From Bacteroidota bacterium (GTDB lineage: Bacteria; Bacteroidota; Rhodothermia; Rhodothermales; UBA10348): a stretch of 9,095 nt of DNA. The stretch lies in NCBI GenBank assembly GCA_004356265.1, contig SMXK01000097.1, positions 1 to 9,095 on the forward strand. Direction: 5' to 3'. Under the pieces are notes generated by a model that was given only the letters and a program-made list of their open reading frames with translations, ran no database searches and was not told where the DNA came from. This document shows positions 1-5,690 of this stretch, piece by piece; within the stretch, counting starts at the first letter, position 1, and each line of letters opens with the position of its first letter. The position numbers and the translations under genes were made by a program.

Positions 1-376
1 CATTCTGATTTTTTCCCCGTGTGCCAATCATCTTCGAACGGATCTGCAGCGGCTCGAAATTCAGTATCGACGCGTTCTGGAAGTTTTCGATCTTCGGTTG
101 CGATATCAGGTCCGGGAGCCACATTCGGGCTCTGAGCGTGTATGGATGTTTCCTGCTCAATCAGCGCTGAGATGGATGCGAGTATTGAATGCGGCTCGGG
201 TGCCGGTTCCGCTTCAATTGGATTACCGGTTTCGGGGTCAACCAACACTCCATCGATTACATCTCCCTCCACCTGTGAAAGCTGATGTTGTCTGGCCCGC
301 TCCCGATTCTGCTTGGAAATTCTCCGTAGCAGGTAGAACAGTCCTATTCCGAGTAAAAATAATAGATCGGTACTCA
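1..376 (-). CDS. Partial hypothetical membrane-anchored protein (C-terminus beyond window)
   Basis: The frame starts at an ATG read from 376 and stays open to the window edge, so only the first 125 codons are visible and the C-terminus is missing. Residues 4-17 are hydrophobic (LLFLLGIGLFYLL) and are followed by RR, then a long hydrophilic region rich in Glu, Asp, Pro and Ala (for example DPETGNPIEAEPAPEP). This suggests one N-terminal membrane anchor with a soluble, probably disordered, cytoplasmic tail, but topology is inferred from the charged residues only. An upstream out-of-frame ATG gives a three-codon frame that closes on this start. The ribosome binding site is weak (GTGGA just before the ATG). 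It lies 71 nt downstream of mutY on the same strand and may be co-transcribed. I do not recognise a family; an antisense frame at 98-394 is judged a shadow. Confidence 0.6.
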
Positions 377-386
377 TTTCCACATA

Positions 387-449
387 ATACGTAATTCTGG
401 TTCGATCACGAATCGATCGTCATACGTAATTCTGGTTCGATCACGAATC
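387..449. repeat. 28-bp perfect direct repeat, two copies
   Basis: Positions 387-414 and 422-449 are identical over 28 bp, separated by 7 bp, giving a 35-bp period. Each copy contains TTCG-ATCA-CGAA, a small inverted repeat with a 4-nt centre. The second copy overlaps the first two plus-strand bases of the mutY stop codon (448-450). The pair fills most of the gap between mutY and the downstream gene. It could be a recent tandem duplication, or a paired protein-binding site before the 376 gene. Two copies with a 7-nt spacer are not a CRISPR array. Confidence 0.9.
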
Positions 450-1527
450 AATCACCAGAGTCGATTCCCAATTCGTCGAACAACATTCGATTTGCACTCG
501 GGAAAGCATATTTCGAGATGTTCTCTTTCACGACCCAGTCTAATTGCCTGCCCGCATCGGACTCGGGCTCACCAGATTCGATTGTGCAATAAAACCCGTG
601 AAGCGTGATCTTAAAATGCGAGTACGCGTGTTTGACGGGCGTCAAGGCTTTTCCGACATCTACGGTGATTCCCAATTCCTCCATCAACTCCCTTGCGCAC
701 GTTTCCTTCAGAGATTCCGCGCCTTCTCGTTTTCCTCCGGGAAATTCCCAAAGACCGCCGAGCATCTCGGTGTCCAGTCGTTTCTGAATCAGAATCCGAC
801 TATCGTCGGACGTAATAATGCCCACAGCGATGTCATAGTGAGGGACAGGACGTTTTTTCGTCTTTACGGGGAAGTCTTCCTGGCGACCAATGCTATAGGC
901 CCCACAAAACTTCGAGACCGGACATATCTCACAGGAAGGCGATCTGGGAGAACACACAAGTGCCCCCAACTCCATAAGGGCCTCGTTGTGCGCTCCAGGA
1001 TTGTCGTCCGGCAGAAGATCGGTTGCCAGCGTCTTCAACTGTCGTCTGGCTGCGGATGTATTGACATCACCTGCAAACGTTGTGAGTCTGGACAATACAC
1101 GAATTACGTTTCCATCAACAACCGCAAATGGTTGGCCGTACGCTATCGATAAAATGGCCGAAGCCGTATAATCACCTATGCCAGGAAGGCTCTTGAGATC
1201 ATTTTCCTGATCCGGGATACGTCCATCAAATCGTTCTACAATTTCGGTGGCTGCTCTGTGCAAATTCCGGGCACGCGAGTAATAACCAAGCCCTTCCCAG
1301 GCTTTCAATATCTCGTCCCGAGGAGCAATCGCTAGATCCTGGATTGTCGGGAATAGACGAACGAATCTCTCGTAATACGGTAGACCTTGATCAACACGGG
1401 TCTGTTGCAGTAATATTTCGGACAAATATGTCGTGTATGGTGTCTGTGCACGACGCCAAGGAAGATCGCGAGCATTCACGGCAAACCAATCGGCAAGAGC
1501 TTGCTGGATTTCAGATTGATGGACCAC
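448..1527 (-). CDS. mutY: A/G-specific adenine DNA glycosylase MutY with C-terminal Nudix domain
   Basis: MutY removes adenine mispaired with 8-oxoguanine in base-excision repair. The 359-aa protein has an HhH-GPD domain (about 1-190) with catalytic Glu37 in SEILLQQT, the hairpin LPGIGDY (114-120) and catalytic Asp138 in VVDGN; both numbers match the E. coli enzyme. A [4Fe-4S] site follows with Cys192, Cys199, Cys202 and Cys208 (C-x6-C-x2-C-x5-C). The C-terminal domain (about 230-350) is the MutT-like 8-oxoG reader, with the sensor loop Y302-S303-H304. Unusually, it keeps a full Nudix signature at 265-287 (G-x5-E-x7-RELMEELGI), which many MutY proteins have lost. The start is GTG at 1527, 2 nt after the stop codon of the upstream gene, so translation is probably coupled; AGG within that upstream end is the likely ribosome binding site. 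Function is confident; hydrolase activity of the Nudix part is inference. Confidence 0.97.
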   Translation of the reverse strand: MVHQSEIQQALADWFAVNARDLPWRRAQTPYTTYLSEILLQQTRVDQGLPYYERFVRLFPTIQDLAIAPRDEILKAWEGLGYYSRARNLHRAATEIVERFDGRIPDQENDLKSLPGIGDYTASAILSIAYGQPFAVVDGNVIRVLSRLTTFAGDVNTSAARRQLKTLATDLLPDDNPGAHNEALMELGALVCSPRSPSCEICPVSKFCGAYSIGRQEDFPVKTKKRPVPHYDIAVGIITSDDSRILIQKRLDTEMLGGLWEFPGGKREGAESLKETCARELMEELGITVDVGKALTPVKHAYSHFKITLHGFYCTIESGEPESDAGRQLDWVVKENISKYAFPSANRMLFDELGIDSGD

Positions 1528-1529
1528 GA

Positions 1530-1940
1530 CTACCTGATATGCAGGTGCACGATTATAGAGTCCGCCGGGTTACTGTTTGCGTCTACTGATTTCGGCTCAA
1601 GGAACACAAAAAACGTGAGTGCGTGGTCACCCCTGTCTTGTTCTGTCGTTTTCCAGAAGAACGATTTGTTCAACAACCAGCTTCTGAGCGGAAGTGAGCG
1701 TGCAGAATATTCGTAGACCGGAAAACCCTTAATCGAATCAGGCAAATTCGTAACAAACAGATGACCCGCATCAATCGTGTCTGATCGAGCAGCAAACACC
1801 GGTCCGGGTAGATGCGCCCGCGATACAATGGCTGAGTCACTAGCTTGGTGCAATCGAAATCTGTTGTCTGAATCCGATTCAGGGGTTGACAGGAATCCAA
1901 TCCCGAGAATAATCAGAATGGATTGTAAAAGTGGGATCAT
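1530..1940 (-). CDS. Small secreted protein with Ig-like sandwich appearance, unknown function
   Basis: The 136-aa product starts at ATG 1940 (a TTG at 1946 is a less likely alternative). Residues 2-17 (IPLLQSILIILGIGFL) form a hydrophobic signal or anchor with no lipobox Cys. The mature part has the pattern of a single Ig/cadherin-like beta sandwich: PVFAARSDTIDAG near 47-59, FFWKTTEQDRGDHALTF near 94-110, and a last strand DSIIVHLHIR at the C-terminus, similar to the 'putative Ig' repeats of secreted proteins. That fold reading is by eye. The gene is believed real because its TAG stop is 2 nt before the mutY GTG, as in an operon. Its ATG overlaps the ATG of the divergent outer-membrane gene, and its first codons carry that gene's promoter. 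I know no family name, and no link to repair is evident. Confidence 0.65.
   Translation of the reverse strand: MIPLLQSILIILGIGFLSTPESDSDNRFRLHQASDSAIVSRAHLPGPVFAARSDTIDAGHLFVTNLPDSIKGFPVYEYSARSLPLRSWLLNKSFFWKTTEQDRGDHALTFFVFLEPKSVDANSNPADSIIVHLHIR
1886..1913 (+). promoter_or_regulatory. Sigma-70-like promoter for the outer-membrane protein gene
   Basis: A perfect -35 hexamer TTGACA (1886-1891) is followed after 16 bp by AATAAT (1908-1913), five of six matches to TATAAT. Transcription would begin near 1920, about 19 nt before the ATG at 1939. This supports 1939 as the start and argues against the longer in-frame start at 1777 and against ATG 1918. The element lies inside the coding region of the opposing gene. 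Confidence 0.6.
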
Positions 1941-3798
1941 GATCAAAGGCGTCCGAAGCGGTGGGCACAGAATATATGCATGCTGGTCGTCGAATAGAAT
2001 TGCTCGCGGGCTGGGGTTTTTGGTCGCGGTGATTCTGGGAATATGTCCGATTTCGTCTCAGGCTCAGGACACCGCCGGAAATCGGGTAGATGACTGGCTC
2101 TTGAACAGAATTTTCATTCGATGGGAAGGAGAAGCGTACCAACCCCTTGCGGATAGTATTACTGCGCGTTTAACGCCGGTGTCACAAGCCGGGATATCGG
2201 GAACCGTTGTAAATTATTTCAGATCTGAAGGGTACCTGACGGCTGCGTTTGATTCTGTCAAGATACGAGAGCCGGCGAGCGATGACGCCAATTATTTCTT
2301 TTCAGCGGGACCCAGAACGTATTTCGACAAGATAATGCTATCGGGAATCGAGCTTTTTACCGGCACCGAATCCGTCGATATTCTGCGTTTAAAGTCGGGC
2401 GATCCATTCCGGACTGCATCGATTGAAGAGGGGATTGCGCGTCTGCTCGACGCGTATGCGAGCCGCTCCTACCACCTTGCGACGGTGTCAATAAATTCGA
2501 TTGCCGTATCCGCGGGTTCGAAGGAACGGAAGAATTCGCGGGCACAAATGAACATTGCCATCACCGTAAATGAGGGGCACGTCGTTCCTCTTTCCGAGCT
2601 TCATTTACCGGGAAGCCGGAGGACAAAAGTTGAATTTGTTGCTGCTGAGTTGGGTTTGCGGCTGGGGCGCCCGCTGCTGGATCCAGATCCCGATCACATC
2701 AGGGCGCGACTGATCGAAACCGGGTTATTTAATTCTGTTGGAATTGTGGCTTTCGAGATTGCGGCAGATTCCACGTTACATCTGTCGATACCCGTAGAAG
2801 AGGCGGCGCCAGGGACGTTTGATTTTGTTTTAGGTTTTTTACCGGCCGAAAACGCGTCATCATCTGGTCAGTTGATTGGAAGTGGGAATCTTGATCTGGT
2901 AAATCCGTTCGGATACGGCCGCCGGTTCGCGATTTCCCTGGATCGATTGCCCGGCCAGGTAAGTAGCGCTAATGTTCAGTTTGGAGACCCAAGGATCTTC
3001 GGCCTGCCGATTCGAATGGATCTTGGATTTACCGGCTATCAAAGAGATTCGACGTATTCGCAGCAGCTCCTTCAGGCCGAAGCAGCATACCGGCTCGATG
3101 CCGGATTTGATGTCGGCGCCAGATTCAGTCGCGAGACCACAAAACCAGGTCAGGCTGGCAATGAACTCGTCGGTTCCGTGCAGCGTATCCCGGACGGAAA
3201 ACGTACATTTGTAGGACTGGCGGTATACGTAAACAGCCTGGATAATCCGCGAAATCCGAGGCGTGGTTTTACTGCCGATATGCTGGCAGAAAGCGGCTCT
3301 AAGTCAGAAACCCGAACTCAGGTATTGGCTGGGAATGATACAACCACAGTCGTAGCGACGTTCAGGCAGGAGAGGCTTCAAATGTCGGTTCGTGCGTTCA
3401 TGCCCGTTTTTGATCAACATACCATACTGGTCGGAGTTGATTTTCGTTTGCTTCGAAGTCCATCGCTGGTTGAGAGTGACTTATTCAGAATGGGGGGGGC
3501 GAAGACGTTACGCGGATACGATGAGGATCGATTTTTTACCGATAACGCGGTCAGATTCCTCTACGAATATCGAATCTTGGTGGGCCCCACTTCGTACGCT
3601 TTTGCCTTTCTGGATGTCGCGTATATTCATCTTCCTGGTTCAGGCGGTGCAGAAAGCACGGCGGACTGGTATCCGGGATACGGTATCGGGATGCAATGGA
3701 ATACGGCAGCGGGGCTTCTGAAAGTCAGTTACGCCATTAATAATGAAGATGGTCCAGCCCGGGGTCGCATCCACATGGGACTCGCGTTCGGACTGTAG
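1939..3798 (+). CDS. Omp85-family outer-membrane protein (TamA/BamA-like, POTRA plus beta-barrel)
   Basis: The 619-aa product is probably an outer-membrane barrel of the Omp85 family, whose members insert or translocate proteins at the outer membrane. Residues 23-42 are a hydrophobic signal core ending SSQAQ, preceded by an unusually long n-region. POTRA-like segments lie near 75-110 (VVNYFRSEGYLTAAF), 128-190 and 214-275 (ARLIETGLFNSVGI). The barrel begins near 293, with the NPRRGF motif at 439-444 and the family loop-6 motif LRGY at 524-527 inside GGAKTLRGYDEDRFF. The chain ends in AFGL rather than the usual terminal Phe or Trp. Three short POTRA regions fit TamA-like or D15 surface-antigen proteins better than a five-POTRA BamA. 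A start at 1777 would add 54 residues that look like antisense of the neighbouring gene, so ATG 1939 is preferred. rsmE follows 11 nt downstream. The family is confident; the exact subfamily is not. Confidence 0.85.
   Translation: MIKGVRSGGHRIYACWSSNRIARGLGFLVAVILGICPISSQAQDTAGNRVDDWLLNRIFIRWEGEAYQPLADSITARLTPVSQAGISGTVVNYFRSEGYLTAAFDSVKIREPASDDANYFFSAGPRTYFDKIMLSGIELFTGTESVDILRLKSGDPFRTASIEEGIARLLDAYASRSYHLATVSINSIAVSAGSKERKNSRAQMNIAITVNEGHVVPLSELHLPGSRRTKVEFVAAELGLRLGRPLLDPDPDHIRARLIETGLFNSVGIVAFEIAADSTLHLSIPVEEAAPGTFDFVLGFLPAENASSSGQLIGSGNLDLVNPFGYGRRFAISLDRLPGQVSSANVQFGDPRIFGLPIRMDLGFTGYQRDSTYSQQLLQAEAAYRLDAGFDVGARFSRETTKPGQAGNELVGSVQRIPDGKRTFVGLAVYVNSLDNPRNPRRGFTADMLAESGSKSETRTQVLAGNDTTTVVATFRQERLQMSVRAFMPVFDQHTILVGVDFRLLRSPSLVESDLFRMGGAKTLRGYDEDRFFTDNAVRFLYEYRILVGPTSYAFAFLDVAYIHLPGSGGAESTADWYPGYGIGMQWNTAAGLLKVSYAINNEDGPARGRIHMGLAFGL
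1971..1999 (-). promoter_or_regulatory. Possible promoter for the small secreted gene and mutY
   Basis: Read on the minus strand, TATATT (1971-1976) is a five-of-six match to a -10 box and would start transcription about 23 nt before ATG 1940. The sequence 17 bp upstream (TTCTAT, 1994-1999) is a poor -35. The proposal rests mainly on the position, because the two genes share no non-coding space. Confidence 0.22.
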
Positions 3799-3809
3799 CT
3801 TTTACTGAA

Positions 3810-4541
3810 ATGATCAAACACACTTTTTATGCCCCACCAGAGGCGATAGCGGGAGATACGATTGTGCTTCCTGCGGATGAAGCCTACCACGCCGTACGAG
3901 TTCTCAGAATGAAGTCAGGAGAAGAGGCTGCGGTGGTGGACGGTGCGGGAAATTGGTATCGGATCGCGGTAGAAGTTGTAGGCCGGAAGAATATGGTCGG
4001 ACGAATTCTGGAGAAACAACTTGATGTAGGGGAGCCAGATTATCAGCTGACGATCGGTCTGGGGATGTTGAAGAGTGCGGCTCGATTCGAAAATTTTATA
4101 GAAAAAGCAGTAGAGTTCGGTGTATCGAGAATCATCCCGCTTATCACGAAAAGAACCGACCGTGCCCGCCTTAAAGACTCACGAATCAACAAGATTCTGA
4201 TTACGGCAATGAAGCAGTCGGGTCGGTGTCGAAAGGTCTTGGTCGATCCGCCTGTAAAAATGCGAAAATTTTATAAGACGCTGGCGGAGTCCGAGGGAGA
4301 ATATCGCGGTGTATGCCATGAAACGGCGCCGCCTACGGCGGCCCTGAAGCTTGAGCTTTCCACCGCTGGCATGCCGCGGAAGTCAATGATCCTGATCGGC
4401 TCAGAAGGGGGGTTCACAGACGATGAGATCGAGGCGTTGGAGGAGAGGAAATTTAACCAATTGTCACTCGGGAGAAGGCGACTTCGAGCGGAAACAGCGG
4501 CGATGGCCGTCGCAGCGGCCTATATGCTTCACTCTCCATGA
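3810..4541 (+). CDS. rsmE: 16S rRNA (uracil(1498)-N3)-methyltransferase RsmE
   Basis: RsmE methylates N3 of U1498 in 16S rRNA of the 30S subunit using S-adenosylmethionine. The 243-aa length is normal for the family. The N-terminal PUA-like part carries HAVRVLRMKSGEEAAVVDG (27-45). The SPOUT methyltransferase part shows EKAVEFGVSRIIPL (98-111), AMKQSGR (133-139), the SAM-binding loop LIGSEGGF (195-202) and the knot signature LGRRRLRAETA (220-230). The loop reads GSEGG where GPEGG is usual; this conservative departure should not abolish function. ATG 3810 is 11 nt after the stop of the outer-membrane gene, with no clear Shine-Dalgarno sequence, so it is probably read from the upstream transcript. 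Confidence 0.97.
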   Translation: MIKHTFYAPPEAIAGDTIVLPADEAYHAVRVLRMKSGEEAAVVDGAGNWYRIAVEVVGRKNMVGRILEKQLDVGEPDYQLTIGLGMLKSAARFENFIEKAVEFGVSRIIPLITKRTDRARLKDSRINKILITAMKQSGRCRKVLVDPPVKMRKFYKTLAESEGEYRGVCHETAPPTAALKLELSTAGMPRKSMILIGSEGGFTDDEIEALEERKFNQLSLGRRRLRAETAAMAVAAAYMLHSP

Positions 4542-4616
4542 TAGTTTTGCAATCAGGTGATTGAATTGACCTGTTACGTTAAGTATCTTTTCAGGCTATA
4601 AAAACAAGCCCGATTC

Positions 4617-4650
4617 TTGCGGGTATCCTGTATTCTGGCGAATACATTTA
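4617..4650 (+). promoter_or_regulatory. secG: Weak candidate promoter before secG
   Basis: The 125-nt gap between rsmE and secG has no gene. TACATTTA (4643-4650) resembles the Bacteroidota -7 box TAnnTTTG, with a TTG 23 nt upstream (4617-4619), slightly too far for the usual spacing. TATAAA at 4597-4602 is an alternative -10 box with no good -35. A 5-bp inverted repeat (CAGGT 4554-4558, ACCTG 4569-4573) follows rsmE but lacks a T-run, so I do not call it a terminator. Confidence 0.2.
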
Positions 4651-4666
4651 GATCTAGAGAAAGTCC

Positions 4667-5053
4667 ATGTTTGAATTCTTAATCGTAGTGATCTCTATAA
4701 TCGGAGTCCTGATGACTCTGGGTATACTTCTTCAGAGTGGAAAAGGCGGCGGACTGGCCGGTATTGCCTCCGGAGGAGCAACGACGCAGATTCTTGGTTC
4801 GCGTCAGGCGCCCGACTTTCTCGAAAAAACGACCTGGACTCTCGGCGCGTTGTTCATCGTGTTATGCGTATTAACAACCTTCACGATCGATACAGATGGA
4901 ACGACAGAAAGCGTCATTCAGTCTGCCACCCAGTCATCTCCACTTGTCCCAGTCGCACCAGGTTCTGCGACCGGAACGGATACCGGTGCAGCGACAGATG
5001 CGGGCGCCGATGCAGCGACGCCTCCTCCGACAGGAGACGAAGGCGAGAACTAG
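4667..5053 (+). CDS. secG: Preprotein translocase subunit SecG
   Basis: SecG is the small SecYEG subunit that assists SecA-driven protein export across the inner membrane. The 128-aa product has two membrane segments (about 3-22 and 57-73) joined by the characteristic loop LLQSGKGGGL (21-30) and ILGSRQAPDFLEKTTW (42-57), which is diagnostic. A tail from about 74 to 128 is rich in Ala, Thr, Gly, Pro and Asp and has no Lys or Arg; such low-complexity acidic tails are an extension beyond the conserved core and are probably disordered. Start ATG 4667 has a weak purine stretch (GAGAAAG) upstream. The gene ends in two consecutive TAG codons. It follows rsmE by 125 nt and converges on rnpB. Confidence 0.95.
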   Translation: MFEFLIVVISIIGVLMTLGILLQSGKGGGLAGIASGGATTQILGSRQAPDFLEKTTWTLGALFIVLCVLTTFTIDTDGTTESVIQSATQSSPLVPVAPGSATGTDTGAATDAGADAATPPPTGDEGEN

Positions 5054-5192
5054 TAGATGTGGGGCGCTGGTAAAGTGGGCGGCGACGAGTTTATTGACCT
5101 CGATAGCCGGTGCCGACTTTAACGGGCGCGCAGCTGAAAGCCTCCGGAAGAAAGTTAAAGAGTGCGAAGCCGACGCAAAAAAAGAATCTCCC
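5054..5192. other. Convergent intergenic spacer between secG and the rnpB terminator
   Basis: About 140 nt with no supported gene. Short frames on both strands cross it but continue into secG or rnpB and resemble no protein I know. No tRNA arms or T-loop sequence are visible. A seven-A run at 5177-5183 would be a U-run on the minus strand and may back up the rnpB terminator. Confidence 0.5.
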
Positions 5193-5231
5193 AAAAGACA
5201 GAGGACCGCTCCTGTCAGGAACAGTCCCCTG
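5193..5231 (-). terminator. rnpB: Intrinsic terminator of rnpB
   Basis: On the minus strand CAGGGGACTGTTCC (5231-5218) pairs with GGAGCGGTCCTCTG (5212-5199) around a TGACA loop, giving a continuous 14-pair stem with three G-U wobbles, followed by TCTTTT. On the plus strand the same three positions become A-C mismatches, so the hairpin is built for minus-strand RNA. It begins about 11 nt after the mature 3' end of rnpB. Confidence 0.8.
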
Positions 5232-5242
5232 GTATATTGCGG

Positions 5243-5670
5243 TTTTTCCGATCTGTAAGCCGAATTCTGTCTGATCGGCGGGCGTCCGCAATCACCTCGC
5301 CAACGAGACCATCATTTATCTGGGACTGACGTCACCGTCAGCCTCTAGCAGTCTACCCGTACCGCATATTCGACGGGCCGTCTATTCGTCTGGCGCAAAC
5401 CAAACGAGCGGTACTGCTTGACCTTGCACCCCGTGGGGTTTACCTGGCCGCCCCGATCACCCGGGACGCCGGTGGGCTCTTACTCCACCATTTCACCCAT
5501 CACCTGTTCGCCGCCCGGTAAAACCGGTTGGCGCCATCGGCTGGTCTATTTTCTGCTGCACGTGCCATCACCGCTTTCGCGGGTCTTCCCGTTAGGAAGC
5601 ACGGTGCCCTGTGGTGTTCGGACTTTCCTCGCCAGAGTAAACTCTGACGCGATGGTCCAATCGGAAAAAA
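5243..5670 (-). ncRNA. rnpB: RNase P RNA, bacterial type A-like
   Basis: This is the catalytic RNA of RNase P, which trims tRNA 5' leaders. Read on the minus strand it has the universal 5' block GAGGAAAGTCCGAACACC (begins 5630), the CACAGGGCA block, AGGTAAACCCCACGGGGTGC, AGATAAATGATGG (ends near 5307) and the 3' block ACAGAATTCGGCTTACAG (5270-5253). Helices can be closed by eye. P1 pairs 5660-5664 with 5248-5252 and may extend through a T5/A5 stretch. P2 pairs GACCATC (5657-5651) with GATGGTC (5313-5307). P3 is an 8-pair stem with a TTTA loop (5649-5630). The length of about 428 nt is in the normal range. It begins about 17 nt after the stop of the upstream coiled-coil gene. I found no convincing promoter at its 5' end, so it may be read from upstream or from a promoter inside that gene. 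Ends are accurate to about 10 nt. Confidence 0.96.
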
Positions 5671-5690
5671 TGGAGTAGCTCGGGGGCTAC
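5665..5690 (-). terminator. Weak hairpin with T-run between the coiled-coil gene and rnpB
   Basis: On the minus strand GTAGC and GCTAC (5690-5686, 5679-5675) form a 5-bp stem with a 6-nt loop, followed by TCCA and six T. The stem includes the stop codon of the upstream gene. It could be a weak terminator or attenuator, but the same T-run can pair with the A-run at the 3' end of rnpB as an extension of P1. The stem is short, so termination would be incomplete at best. Confidence 0.3.

Noticed and set aside
98..394. 98-aa plus-strand frame
   Set aside because: Antisense to the better-supported minus-strand frame with a clear membrane segment; basic, low-complexity product with no recognisable features.
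387..449. CRISPR array
   Set aside because: Only two repeats with a 7-nt spacer and no cas genes nearby.
544..1152. 202-aa plus-strand frame inside mutY
   Set aside because: Lies fully antisense to mutY, whose catalytic, FeS and Nudix motifs are unmistakable.
1777..1938. 54-residue N-terminal extension of the outer-membrane protein
   Set aside because: It would bury the signal sequence, overlaps the opposing gene, and lies upstream of the strong promoter at 1886-1913.
4896..5258. 120-aa plus-strand frame after and within secG
   Set aside because: Out-of-frame shadow of the secG tail continuing into the rnpB terminator; Arg/Ser/Pro-rich product without domain signals.
5418..5678. 86-aa plus-strand frame
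   Set aside because: Lies antisense to the RNase P RNA gene, whose conserved blocks and helices explain the sequence.
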